This document shows, one piece after another, positions 33,990 through 46,050 of a DNA stretch of 64,000 nucleotides; positions within the stretch are counted from its first letter, which is position 1; the number at the start of each line of letters is the position of its first letter. Under the pieces are notes generated by a model. The model was not told the DNA's origin, ran no database searches, and worked only from the letters and a program-made list of their open reading frames with translations. Origin of the DNA: Membranipora membranacea (lineage: Eukaryota > Bryozoa > Gymnolaemata > Cheilostomatida > Membraniporidae). The stretch covers positions 24,056,001-24,120,000 of the forward strand of contig OU612068.1 in NCBI GenBank assembly GCA_914767715.1, written 5' to 3'. The translations under genes were made by a program, and so were the position numbers.

Positions 33990-35242
33990 ACGTTTTTTTC
34001 ATTTATAGGCCAGAAGCAGCTATAGCATAAGTTGTTATGGCACGGACAATATTTGATGGCAGGATACTGATCACGTTTTATACTTCATTGGTGTATGTTC
34101 TGTAAAATTCACCGGGTTGTAGTTGTCATATTTAGAAATTAAAAGGTGCTTTGTTTTGGCATTATATGTGCGGGGAAATAACTCATATTCTGTGTAATCT
34201 AAGTAATCTAAGCATCAGGGAATTCCAGGTTGAAATTGCATTGTGGGATTTTGTTGACATGGCAATTTATTCACCAAGTAAACTTGGAGAGAAGACTGCT
34301 CGTATCAGACCAGCACAAATTGAAAAATTTCAATTGAATTATGTCAAACTTCTTATGGGACTAGTATCAAAGATTATAAATACTTGATGGCAGGATACTT
34401 GATGCTAGTATGATATTGTATGATCTTAAGACCACTGTCTTGAGGCAATTACAAACAACATTTTTGACGTTTCAATTGCCTCTTATGTCATTTTTTGGCT
34501 GGATATCTTTTGCATAACACATGAGCAAAGAGTTCAATGAGTGCCTCACTTTTCAGAAAGAAATCAAACTGTCAGAGTCTGAAAAACTTAGATATGACAG
34601 CTTCGCATACTTTCCTAACATGCTAATGACATGATATGGGGATACGCGGTAGCGCTGTCTCTCATCAACCATCTCATGCAATGATAAAACATATACAATG
34701 TAAAACCCAGTACTATAGTCTTGACTTGTGCCAACTGCATCAAACTCTTGACTTCCCATTAATCACATATCGATAGTGTGAATATTTGGGATATGCAGTA
34801 GTGCTGCGGCTGACCTCTTCAACTGGGTACACACTTTTTTCCTACATCAAAATTGTCTCACGCTATCATGTTTTGAGCAGTCTTATGTCTAGGCTGCTTT
34901 TTGTCTTGTTCTCGTTGAGATGTAGTGCTGTCGCTGACCACCTTTGAAAATGATGTGATATAATATCTTGTTAAAATCATACATATTATAGTCGTGTTTC
35001 CTGCTGACCATATTAATCACTTACCTGACCGATTGTGAAGAAAATTGCAGGTATGCTGCCGCGCTGCCGCTGACATGATTGCTACAACCGGGTACACTCT
35101 CAGTTTTGGATTCAGCACGTTGTTCTACCCTAGATATACCCTTGTTTTAAACTCGTAACATTTCACTTATTATTAGCGATAAATTGCGATATGCTGACGC
35201 GTTGCCGATCTTCTGCTGACATGATTGCTACGACTGGGTACA

Positions 35243-35368
35243 CTAGACCAAGTTTGGTCCATTTGCCTGCATTCCGAGCTGTGGCTCCCGATTCACTGGT
35301 CACGCCGCGGCGTGACCAGTGGATTGGGAGAAATAGGCATGCAGGCAATTGGATTAAACTTGTTCTAG
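35243..35368. repeat. Palindromic MITE-like element
   Basis: The outer arms CTAGACCAAGTTTGG... and ...TTAAACTTGTTCTAG enclose a near-perfect central palindrome at 35285-35330 (CACTGGTCACGCCGC centre). A related sequence lies at 20512-20615. Confidence 0.65.
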
Positions 35369-35633
35369 GCTACACCCATAGACAAAACACACAACACTAG
35401 ACTGGACATTAAATACTGCGACGCAACGACATCTCATTGCGGTAGAAAAAGCAATGATGCATGTGTTTTTCCGGAGTAATCTCCCTTTGATGCAGATAAT
35501 TTTATAGATTTTATAGAATTAGATACAGAATAGCAGCAGCAATCTTCTGCAGCACAGGTCACAGCTTTGTCTACATTCTGTCTAACTCATCACATATTTC
35601 GATTAAGCAAAAATGGCATAGCAATATTAGTTA

Positions 35634-36317
35634 GAGGGATAATACACTTCTGATCTCTGTTTGGCAGCCAATGGAGCACAGAAAAATGTATGTACATACA
35701 TAAACTCCTTATTTGTAATTCAAAACCCCTTGTTCTGCTCAAATGTGCATTCTAAATTGTAGTTGAGCATGTCCAACAAGAAATAAGACAACTAACAGAA
35801 TTGCTTGTGATCTGAAAAAAGCTGATTTTGTGAGCAGTTGTGTGCTCCTACCTCTTGGTTGGTGTTTCAATTGTACAGATACTCAGAGTGCGCGTGTGCA
35901 ATAATGATGAGTTGATGACCTTTGGACTTTAGCTTGTTATTTTCTAACAGCCCAGCTTTACACTTTTATTATCATATCCGGTTATGGTAGTAAAAGTGTT
36001 AAGCTGGGCTGTTAGAAAATAACAAGCTAAAGTCCAAAGGTCATCGTTATTGCACATGCGCACTCTGAGTATCTGTACAATTGAAACACCAACCAAGAGG
36101 TAGGAGCACACAACTGCTCACAAAATCAGCTTTTTTCAGATCACAAGCAATTCTGCTAGTTGTCTTATTTCTTGTTGGAGATGCACAACTACAATTTAGA
36201 ATGCACATTTGAGCAGAACAAGGGGTTTTGAATTACAAATAAGGAGTTTATGTATGTACATACATTTTCCTGTGCTCGATTGGCTGCCAAACAGAGATCA
36301 GAAGTGTATTATCCCTT
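35634..36317. mobile_element. 684-bp foldback element with 327-335-bp arms
   Basis: The left arm 35634-35968 and right arm 35991-36317 are nearly perfect reverse complements around a 22-nt loop, differing by an 8-nt indel. Ends are GAGGGATAATACAC and its partner. It interrupts a repeat whose uninterrupted inverted copy lies at 40747-41195. Comparison puts the insertion between ATTAGTTA and AACAGC with a TA (or TTA) duplication. It has no coding capacity. Confidence 0.9.
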
Positions 36318-36542
36318 TAAACAGCATATCATACTTGCCAAGTAATCTAAATTCAAAAGTGGGAGATTTCAATTTACAGCGATATCGCACGTCATCGCAA
36401 TGCTCCAAGGGTGCGATATACCCGAGCGATCCACATGGGGGTTTGAGGGCATTGTGATCCCCCAACAGGGTCCAGGATAGAACCCGGCCGCTGATGCTCT
36501 GAGAGCGTTTCTAGCCACTAGGAAAGGCTAAAAACACATATC

Positions 36543-38712
36543 TGACACATTTGTCTATATTCTGATTTACTCATCACTTATTTTGATTGAGCAAAAAATA
36601 CATAGAAATATTTGTTAAGCAGTGATTGTAAATATAATGCTGATACTTAGTACCCATTGGAGCCTAAATCATGGTACTGAACATTTTGAAAATGAATGTA
36701 CCTGCACGCTACACTGTCTCATCTCGAAGCCGATGATAACATATATAGCTATTTGCACTTGGAATCACACCGAGCAACGTTTTTTTAGGAATATCCAAGG
36801 TTATCCATTAAATACAATGATTTGAAGAATCGTTTGACATAATGCCTTAACAAAATTATTTGGTATGAATTCTTCATTTTATAAGACAACTGCTGATCAC
36901 TGGGTCACAAAAACCTCGCTGAAATATACCATAATACATACGTAGTGGTTTAATTCTCATCAGTATATTATAATATCATTAAAGATTTTCTCCCAACCCC
37001 CCTCAAAGCTCTCTATTTTGTATTGTTGGAAGGATGTCATCTTCCCATATTATGTTCCAATTGTTTCATGGGTTAATTTTCAGGTTTTGTTGTAAAGGAT
37101 TTGATCTGCTAAAATTCTATAATAGATGCTAGGTAATAATCATTAGCCATGAATTCTACATTTCCTAAAACAATGACTGAGAACAGGGTCACAATCAACT
37201 TGCAGCAATATCAAATAATGCATTGTGGTTTGATTACTATCAATATTATCATAGGATTTAGGATTTTCTTCTGATCCCCTTTCCAAATTCCAATCTAGAA
37301 TTGCATTGTGGGAATCCATCTTTCACCATACAATTTTACAAGATTATCTTGTGCGTTGGACTAGTTTATGCATCAGTTTAATTAAGCCAAGTATGTTTTA
37401 ATGACCCCCCCCCCCCCCGACTGTCTTGATAAACTTGTTGAACCACCTACCCCACAACAAAGCTTGCGATAACAGGTTAGACCACCACATGCTATTAGTT
37501 ACCAGCAAAAATATAATTTGTATGGTTGGTATATGCCTGTATTGATATGATATCCCTAAGTGTATCAGGCTGGCTGCTCATTATTAGTTCTTATTATACG
37601 TATTTTTTTAAAGTGCTACTACACACTTAGAGTAGTTTTTTGCAACTGGTGAAATACCTATTCCAAATGCCCTCAGTAATTATATAGAAACATATTGTAT
37701 AACAACAATCCTTCCTCAAGCTGATCTGAAAATATCAACCAAATCCATTGATTATTAGTGCCCGAATCAGGTTGAAACAAAAAGGATGTTTCTAGCATAA
37801 GTCCAATGCTCCTCCATATATAACATAATGGAGGAAATAAATGAAGTCAACATGACTCACTGTTACGCTTCAGTGGTTCTATCTGAACAGAATTTTCTTT
37901 AGGAATGCAATAGTAAAGTAGTCAGTATTATGATCATATCTGTGCTGCTAAGTGTTGTCACTGGCCTTTGTACCAGCAGATGCCTGGTGCAACATGCCTT
38001 GTCAACAGGCCAGTTAGTGGTGACATGGTTGTAGCTTTGGGAAACATCCATGATCAATGATATGGCAAGCAAAGTCATCGCATAAACGGCAGCAATTCAC
38101 ACAGTGTGTATTCTATATGTAGGTGCAACAACTTGGTTTAACTATATTTCGATTCATTCTTATCGCTATCCAGCCTGAACACATATATACATTTGTATCC
38201 TATACGAGTGAATGTTAGCTTTAGTTTATTTTGGTTAGCTGAATGTTAGCTATCACTAAACAATATCACGGTAAAGATGGAGACAATGAGGTAACGGAAA
38301 ACCTAATGTTTTCAGAAGTTCATAATATTGCAGTGTGGTATACACTCAAAAGAGATCAAAGTAATAGGGTTTGAGGATAAGCCGAATTTCGGCCTTGCTG
38401 CTTACAAAGAGTAGAGTCCAAGCTAAAAATTTGATAGCTGCGGCACTGTTAAATTGTATGCACACACTATAACTTCAGGTTATGCTGGTGGACCAGTACC
38501 CAGTTCTGATTATTTACAATGATAATTTTATTTTTTGTAGCATAGGCACATATATGTCTGATAAATACTTGATGTATAGGGACGTTTCAGGGAGCAGTAT
38601 AGGCGTTACTCCGGAATAATATGAGCAATGCAGTTGGTTTAAATAATCTTCCTATATTTAGTGAAGGTGTAGATATCCATTCTCGGCAAGCGATATCTAT
38701 TATCAGCTTCGA
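36543..38712. other. Non-coding stretch
   Basis: The first 100 bases resemble part of the preceding repeat. A poly-C tract lies at about 37406-37419. I recognise no gene or transposon in the remainder. Confidence 0.45.
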
Positions 38713-39126
38713 GTGTCTCATTCTAAAGTTTGTATAACAGCTGGAATATGTCCACAGATCATGCAGGTCAGGGGGCGGTTATTGCGACTTCACGTCAGAT
38801 GGAACACTGTCGCAGAGCGTATTGTCATACTTTTAGTAAATTTAATCCATTTTTTGCTAGAATTGCGTCTGAACTTAGTGTTGACAGGTTACAGGTTGTT
38901 AATATGTTGGCGAGATCCAGTTGTATCATCATCTACAAAAAAAACCATACATGATGAAAAGATATACCCATTTGTATCTCACCAGGGGTGTGGTATGGAG
39001 CAACAGAAATGCAGAGAAACAGGACCGGGCTTATCAAATCAAAACAAATTATTATCGTATGCATATTGGACCAAGAATAGTATCCTTTTAGAGCAAATTT
39101 ATCAACGGTGTTCGAGGTTCAAATAA
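38713..39126 (+). other. Unassigned open region, possibly a decayed coding fragment
   Basis: Two overlapping plus-strand frames are open here: 137 codons at 38713-39126 and 74 codons at 38730-38954. The second reads like protein (RQMEHCRRAYCHTFSKFN; RIASELSVDRLQVVNMLAR) but I recognise no family, and no clear splice sites bound it. It could be a fragment of a transposon protein or a chance open frame. Confidence 0.2.
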
Positions 39127-39588
39127 ATCCCTCTCGGGAACAAAAAAAGGGAATAGGGTGACAATGCAATTTGTAAAAGACACAAGACGAAAATCTTGAG
39201 AAATTGAAACACGAACCTAGTAGTAATTAAGTCACAACCCTGCACCTAATCCCCAGGGAGAGGGAGTTCATTGCCTTTTCAGACAGATAATAAATCAGCA
39301 GCCCAATGAAGTCACAAATAAGTAAAAATGCTCAGTCTACTAATCAAGGAGTCAGAAGGAGTCTAACTAATTCATGGATTGATTCAGCAGCATTAGCCTC
39401 TTCACTGTACAAGTATAACTATATTATGTTGTCAGGACATGCATTGGTTGGGAGTAACCCTTGGGTCACCACACAAACAAACAAATAAATCAAAAACAGC
39501 CGGAGAGAATCTCAACTTTCATATTTAGTATTTTCACTATTATTTATCATTATACATTCCAAATGTTTACTTTATTACACTTACTTAC

Positions 39589-39646
39589 TTCCTGAGCTGG
39601 TAATACTTGTTTCTGTAGTAGGAAGAAGTTGCTGTAATCTGTCCAT
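39589..39646 (-). other. Candidate first coding exon of an unknown gene
   Basis: On the minus strand an ATG at 39646 begins MDRLQQLLPTTETS and runs 58 nt to a consensus donor GTAAGT at 39588. The phase and style resemble the first exons of A and B, but the sequence does not match them. No convincing downstream exon was found: one candidate near 37867-37888 puts a stop in frame. Confidence 0.22.
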
Positions 39647-40744
39647 GGCAACTAGTGTGGTGTGGGGGTAGGTAGTAGATGCAAATATTATTTAGCTGCT
39701 CTATTGTTGCAGAAAGCAAGTTTCATTGTCTGTCTAGTGAGCAGAAGCTAGAGCTTTGGGAAGCCTAAAGAAACTCCCAGAGAAATTCCCTGTCCTGTTG
39801 TTGAAACTAGCAAAAATGCACTGAACCATTCTGTCTCTGAGTTTGTCTGAATTTGTAATAGTGAAGAAGTTCTCTGACTACTAACTTTACTGAATGATTC
39901 TGAACTGAAAAATGTGCTCTAGCCTGGAAAGTCTGTCATGTGTGGATGGGGGGTACACCCATCCACCCACACAACACAGCCTGCCGAAGATAAATGTGTT
40001 AATGGGAAATCCACATAGACATTATGTCTATGACATATGTCTATGGAAATCCAGATTACTAGTCCACTCCATTCATTGGCTGAGCCTTCTTCTTCTTCTT
40101 CTGCTTTCTGGCCAGAATCAAGAAGGGACGCTCTAATATTTATGCAATTAATACACCAAATATTTTTTTCCAAAAAGACTTCATTTTTATTTTTTCTTTA
40201 TTTTCACATTATTTCACATTTATGCTGAGATTTAGACCAGTGAGCTTTAATACTATCAATTTTATGAGCAAAAGTTGTTTTTCTCTGTGTATTTGCAGAA
40301 TACATTCTTAGAAGTAAAAAAACTAAACTGCTCTGAGTGTGCAGACTTTTTAAGCGCAGCTAGTGATCCCTCAGCAGCGGACTGCTCTCTATTCGGCCGC
40401 AAGAATCGGGAGGCCTCAAACCAAGGAGTGCTCAACTCACTAACCCAGTTGTAGATACAAAATTCTATGCAGCAGAAAGGGCAGTCCAACACTCTATTGG
40501 TACCGTAGTGCTTGCGCCAAATTTGACTAATATGGTTGTCACCCGTACATTATCATACGTATTACTTTAAATGTGCGTCCCACTGTACTTCACTCTTTAA
40601 AACACTTATTCTGCGGTATGCTGATTCCCAGCTATCACAAAATAACAAAGCTAGCCCTAGAAAAACGATGCTCGGTTTGATTCCAAGTGTAAAAAGCTAT
40701 ATATGTTATCATGGCCTTCGAGATGAAATTATTTGGGATCAAAT

Positions 40745-41935
40745 ATGCGTTTTTAGCCTTTCCTAGTGGCTAGAAACGCTCTCAGAGCATCAGCAGCCGG
40801 GTTCTATTCTGGACCCTGTTGGGGGATCACAATGCCCTCAAACCCCCATGTGGATTGCTCGGGTATTTCGCACCCTCGGAGCATTGCGATGACGTGCGGT
40901 ATCACTGTAAATTGAAATCTCCCACTTTTGAATTTAGATTATTTGGCAAGTATGATATGCTGTTTAACTAATATTTCTATGCCGTTTCTGCTTAATCGAA
41001 ATATGTGATGAGTTAGACAGAATATAGACAAAGCTGTGACCTGTGCTGCAGAAGATTGCTACTGCTATTCTGTATCTAATTCTATAAGATCTATAAAATT
41101 GTCTGCATCAAAGGGAGATTACTCCGGAAAAACACATGCATCATTGCTTTTTCTACCACAGTGAGATGTCGTTGCGTCACAGTATTTAATGAGGACACTT
41201 TTTGATAGGATGTTTACTACACAGTGTCCAGTCTAGTGCTGTGTGTTTTGTCTATGGTTACACCCTATTTCTTTATATTCAGCACGTTGTTATACCCTTG
41301 AAACACCTTTCATTTAAACTCTTAATACTTCACTCATTAAAAGTAATTTTTAGAAGAAATGAGGATATGCTGCCGCGCTGCAGTGACATGATCGCTACAA
41401 CTGCGTACAACCTTAATTTTGGATTCACCACGTTGTTCCACCCTAGAAACACCTTTTATTGAATTCTTAACATTTCACTTATTATATGCAATTTTGAGAA
41501 ATATTGCGGATATGCTGCCACAAGACAGTATCATACTAACCTCATAAAGATCTGACATTATACTTATTGAAAATTTTAAATTTGTCCTGATCTAACACGA
41601 GCAGACTTCTGCAAGTTTACTTGGTAAATAAATTGGCAAGTCAACAAAATCCCCACAATGCAGTTTCAACCTGGAATTCCCTGAAGATTAGATTAGTAAG
41701 ATTACACAGAATAGGAGTTATGTCCCCACACATATCATGCAACAACAAAACACCTTTTAATTTCTAAATATGACCACTACAACTGGGTACACCAGGTGAA
41801 TTTTACAGAAGAAACATCAATGAAGTATAATATGCGAACGTTTCCTGCGATCAATAATAATCAATAATTGTCAGTGCCATTATTTTATAGAGCAGTTACA
41901 ACTAGGCTGCTTCTGGCCTATTACCCTCACCGTGA
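40745..41935. repeat. Repeat complex, inverted copy containing the empty site
   Basis: Reverse-complement copy of blocks in 33990-36542. Positions 40747-41195 match 35402-36542 without the 684-bp foldback element, and the pre-insertion junction is at about 40954-40974. Positions 41570-41930 match about 34010-34375. Divergence is moderate. Confidence 0.75.
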
Positions 41936-42869
41936 ATTGCATTACATGTGCTGACTGAATAGTTCTCGTTGTAATTGAGCAATAGTATTGGGATAGAAAT
42001 GTATAGTCTTTTGGATATGAACATGGTATGAGGTCAGAAACAAAGACTTACCGCAGCACTAAATATAATTAGGCAGAGTGAAAAAGAAAACTGTTCAAGA
42101 ACGAACTCGACTTTATAAAAGTTTTATCTGTAACAATTTTTCTGTGTCGAAAGGATTCATATGGTAGCCACAAACTATGTCAACTGGGATGAACATATTT
42201 TAAATGACTGCTATTCATGCCCAAGATCCAGATACCTTTTGCCAAAAGTAAGGACCAGAAGATTTTTAAATAGTTTTTTTTGCCTGTTAGTATAAAGATT
42301 TTAAATAACTGATACATTCCAACACTATCATTTTAATAGGTCATTGACAATATTACCAAATAAATTATCTAATCTGATCTAAAAGACTGTGCAATCAAAC
42401 TCACCTATTATTATAGGCACTTGGTAAGCTTTGAGAGGGCAACTCCTTTGTTGGTAGATTGGAACTCCCAAGACGTCTACTACAAGTGCAGATTATGTAA
42501 GGTGAGTCAGGATGAAAAAAGAATTAACCAAATGGTTGACATTCATCCATGATTGTTCAAGTATAAAACAGAAGGATTTTTTTCTACCGACTTGTATTAT
42601 GTACACGTGTACAAGTTTGTCACTCGAAAATTATTCAGTCAGAAGATGAGGACATTATAAAGGTGTTGGTGATTCTAAATACCCTGGAATTCCGAGTGGT
42701 TGTACTATGCCTACAGAATGAGACAGTAATATATTATTCCAATTTTGATTTCACATCAGATAGATTGACCTGTGGAGTCTCTTAAGGCTGGTCCAGAATT
42801 GCAGCAAAATCACACGATTTCGGGAGTTGTGCGACCACTGCAATTGTAGACCACAAAATCGCAGTGTCA
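41936..42869. other. Non-coding stretch
   Basis: No exon was recognised. A GGCAACTCC sequence near 42437 resembles one end of the TTA MITE family at 28060-28517. Positions 42781-42869 are continuous with the broken end of the neighbouring non-LTR element and may be a separate repeat. Confidence 0.4.
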
Positions 42870-44712
42870 CAGGAGTCGTGCCACCTCTGCGTATGGCCGC
42901 GATTCCTGTCGCTGAAGTTCAGCAGTGTCAGAATTGCGACGCCCCGACTGCGGGGGAAATGTCCTCCTGACAAAGCCTAGTGTTGTTGATGCCTTCTTGG
43001 TAACGTAGACTGTGTGCGTCCGCCATTTGAGGTCATTCTGGATATGCACTCCCAGGTATTTGATGGTCTTTGTCACTGGGAATCTGGTTATGCAATCTGT
43101 ATGGCGGTAGAGTTGTCCTGTTTCTCTTTCAGCTGAATCGTATTATCTCACATTTGGGAGGGTGGAACTCCATCCTAGCTTCCTGTTCCAATGCTTCCAG
43201 GTTCTTCAAGTCCTCGATGAGCTGTGCTGATCGATCTGCAGTGGTGTAGATGATGTTATCATCAGCGAACAACCTCACCTGGGATTTAACTACAGAAGGC
43301 AGGTCGTTGATGTACAACAGGATGAGGGCAGGTCAGAGTACAGAGCCTTGGGGCACGCCCGAGGTCACTGCACAAGTCTCAGAGGAGGTTCCTTGGAGGG
43401 TGACTGTCTGGGTCCGATCTCTGAGGAACGCGGCAGTCCAGTCAGTTTCTGTTTGCTAACGCCGATGTTTCTCATCTTTGCCAGCAGTTTGGCATGGCAC
43501 ACCTTATCAAACGCCTTGCTGAAGTCCAACAGACAGGCGTCCACTTCGTTTCCGGCATCCAGTTCTTTCGAGATGTTGGCAACAAGTTCCACTAGTTGGG
43601 TTTCACAGCTTAGCCTGGCCCTGAAGCCATGCTGGCGATTGTAGAGGAGGTGGTTTCCCTCAATGAACTTCATCAGGTGGCTAGTGATGATATGCTCTAG
43701 CAGTTTGCTGGTGATGCATGTCAGGCTGATTGGGCGATAGTTCTCGGTTTTGTTTTATCTCCTTTTTTGAAGATTGATGTGACGTTTGCATGTCTCCTAT
43801 TTGCAGGTACACTGGAAAATTTTAGGGACTGGTTGAAGATATTGCAGAGGGGGCCTGCGACAATATCAGCAGTTTCCTTCAATACTCGTACACTTATATT
43901 GTCGGGTCCTGACGCTTAGTTGGTCTTCAGTTGGCGTAGGAGTTTGAGTACACCGTCTTGGTTGACTATTAGGTGCTTCATTTTATGTTGTTGTCGGTGT
44001 TGGTTGATAGTTGGGGAGCTGACTGATGGTGATGAAAAGACTGATTTGAACTGTTGGTTAAGTGCGTCAGCCATGTTCTTCTTGTCTGTTAGTAGTTTAT
44101 GGCCGGTCTTGATTGCTGTTATGTCACTTGTGTCTCCTCGGCGGTGCTTAATGTGCGTCCAGAACTTCTTATTGGTGGTTCTCTGGATGTCCTCAGGTTC
44201 TGTCAGTAGGTTGTGTACGTATTGGTTGTGCTGCTTCCTCATCTCTCGCTGGACAATTCGTTGGTAGTCTTTGTATCTGCATTCTATGTTGATCTTGCCA
44301 GTCTTTTGACTTCGCTTCCTGAGGATGTTCCTCTTCTTTATCAGACTACTGAAGTATGGATTGATCCAGGGGAGAGAGTCTCGTTTACTGGCAGTTTTTG
44401 TCGGGATATGTTTGGTTTAGGCAGTTTTGATGTTCTCTTTTAGAGATTCCCAGAGGATGTTAGGTGGGTGATCTCTATGCTCCATTTGTTTTAAGCTCTC
44501 AGATAGTCCGTCCCTTAGACCTGTCCAGTTGGCACGCCTGTAAATAGGGATTTCTGGGGTTTCTGGGACAGTTCAACTAGTGGGATGTCATGGTCACTGA
44601 TGCCGACACGAAGAGGGATGTGGTAGCAAGACTCGTTTCTCTGTGGTAGAAGGTTGTAGTCAGAGTTGAGTGAGTAATCCAGATTGTGGAAGAGTGGTGT
44701 GCTTAGAGTTTC
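42870..44712 (-). mobile_element. Decayed non-LTR retrotransposon (Jockey/CR1-like endonuclease-reverse transcriptase)
   Basis: Minus-strand pieces read in order. First is an endonuclease C-terminus with GISDHDIPLVE (about 44712-44560), then a linker (44242-43916). Reverse transcriptase follows with QHGFRARLSCETQLVELV and LLDFSKAFDKVCH (43673-43470), then the catalytic FADDNIIY (43317-43129), then YLGVHIQNDLKW...TKKAS (43076-42960). Frame changes and stops separate the pieces, so it is inactive. The thumb/C-terminal part and 3' UTR are missing: coding similarity stops at about 42955. Loss of the 3' end points to deletion rather than the usual 5' truncation. Jockey versus CR1 cannot be settled by eye. 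Confidence 0.88.
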
Positions 44713-44738
44713 TATGTACTAGTATGTATTCAAAGCAC

Positions 44739-44832
44739 AGGTCTACTCCAAAACCTGGGACTTTGGCAATAATTGACTGCCCCTGAAGGGACAGTCAAAC
44801 ATTGCCAAAGTCCCAGGTTTTGGAGTAGACCT
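44739..44832. repeat. 94-nt near-perfect hairpin
   Basis: Arms 44739-44770 and 44801-44832 (start AGGTCTACTCCAAAACC) are reverse complements, with a second nested stem (TTGACTG / CAGTCAA) inside. It lies between the non-LTR element and the open region at 44970-45090. Confidence 0.8.
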
Positions 44833-44887
44833 GGTCCTGTGATTCAAAGATGTAGTTAGTGTTCGGTGGAACTTCCTCACAGGCCAA

Positions 44888-44968
44888 CTTCTGTAGTTGG
44901 TGCAAGTCCAGTGATCGAGGTCTCCAACACTGGGGCACTCGACCACTGGACTTTCACCAACTACAGAA
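44888..44968. repeat. Hairpin MITE-like element (family shared with 4290-4345)
   Basis: Outer arms CTTCTGTAGTTGGTG and CACCAACTACAGAAG and inner arms around GTCCAGTG.TCGAG pair across the element. It appears to interrupt a minus-strand open frame that starts at 45090. Confidence 0.7.
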
Positions 44969-45090
44969 GGACTCATATGAATGAGCTGTACATATTGGTC
45001 TAGTCTTTCACACCACTCTTCCCGCAATGTTTTAGCCTGCTCATCATCAAGATCAAACTGATCTATATCCCAATATACAGCAGTAACCAT
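44969..45090 (-). other. Candidate 5' coding fragment of an unknown gene
   Basis: From ATG 45090 the minus strand encodes MVTAVYWDIDQFDLDDE...LREEWCERLDQYVQLI, a protein-like, acidic, helical sequence of about 40 residues. The frame then runs into the hairpin element at 44888-44968. No donor of good quality was seen at the boundary. Family unknown. It may be a first exon truncated by the repeat insertion. Confidence 0.25.
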
Positions 45091-45573
45091 TTTGATTGAT
45101 ACTCACTATCTTACACTAAAGATAAGCCTACACAGACTGTATTTTGACTCTAACTAATAGCACTCACCATCTAGACCAGTCCAATCACTCAGTGTCATAA
45201 ACGGGTTGAGCTCGTAAGCTTGTAATCTCGTGAGCTTGTAAACATATTAACACTTGTTTGGGAATTCCCATATTCCACGCATTAAACCCGTTGAAATTGG
45301 ACGTATATCTCCCATAGGTTCTCTCTATGGTAAATTCCCGCTCTCCGTAAGAAATATTAATAATAAAAATATTCATTACAAAATAAAGTACAGTTCCAAA
45401 AGACCCTGTTGGATAGGCCCTGGGTGCCGACTGCCGATGTCAGGTAGACATGCCCCAATGCACCTATGAGAGTTGTGTAACAAAAGGCCTTTTGTTTGGT
45501 GAACAAAGGAGTACAGTTAGTTTAGCCAGGTTTAGGTTTGGTTTAGCGTAGGTAGCGTTTAGCCGTAGGATTT

Positions 45574-45861
45574 TCAAAGTATACTAACTTTAATCTCACC
45601 TCTGACTCGATTGAAGCAACTGTGTCGCCACTGATTTATGTTTTGTGTCCAACTGATAACTTTACCTCTGGTATTGTGGTGTGCAGTAAACCGAATGTAT
45701 GTATTTGACTTGATGTCATACAGTCCTGCCTCAATCTTACGTAAGAAAAGTATGTCTAGCTCATCCCTCCTGTTTTGAAGAGAAAGTGATTGCATGCTGG
45801 ACCAAAATATTGACCTAATTCGCGAATTCTTTTGAAAATAGCATTCACCAGCTGATTGACC
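45574..45861 (-). mobile_element. C-terminal fragment of a non-LTR reverse transcriptase
   Basis: The minus strand reads SLSLQNRRDELDILFLRKIEAG, then a FTAHHNTRGK segment, then HSCFNRVRGE. The pattern L-x2-RR-x2-L...FL-K-I...TRG...FNRV is the usual end of non-LTR ORF2 proteins, after the catalytic domain. Its 108-bp upstream part (45754-45861) recurs in inverted orientation at 57858-57965, on the far side of the macrosatellite. Confidence 0.6.
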
Positions 45862-46014
45862 AGTCAACGACCTTATATCATTCTTTAAAAGAAGATTGTA
45901 TGATCGGTTGTGAGTAAAGCGCCCTCTAAGTTCCTTTGAATGAGAAACTGTCAGTCACAACCGATCATACAATCTTCTTTTAAAGAATGATATAAGGTCA
46001 TTGACTGGTCAATC
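45853..46014. repeat. Foldback element, arms about 60 bp
   Basis: Left arm 45853-45913 and right arm 45955-46014 are reverse complements with one mismatch (start GATTGACCAGTCAA), with a loop of about 40 nt. It lies 36 bp from the start of the macrosatellite array and joins the inverted reverse-transcriptase fragment. Confidence 0.85.
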
Positions 46015-46050
46015 CACACTGATCACGTGATATACTATTGCATGTATATC

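Larger units (their letters stand above)
33990..36542. repeat. Repeat complex, left arm of a dispersed inverted duplication
   Basis: Blocks at about 34010-34375, 35040-35160, 35402-35633 and 36318-36542 recur in inverted orientation within 40745-41935 (shared GGAATTCCAGGTTGAAA, GTAAACTTG and AGCAATGATGCATGTG). Several degenerate copies of an ATGCTGCCGCGCTGC...GGGTACAC motif lie between (near 34790, 35044 and 35190). The order of blocks agrees but spacing differs, so each arm has had its own insertions. No coding content was recognised. Confidence 0.75.

Noticed and set aside
37861-37892. Second exon for the candidate gene starting at 39646
   Set aside because: The splice sites look fair, but joining it in the required phase creates an immediate stop.
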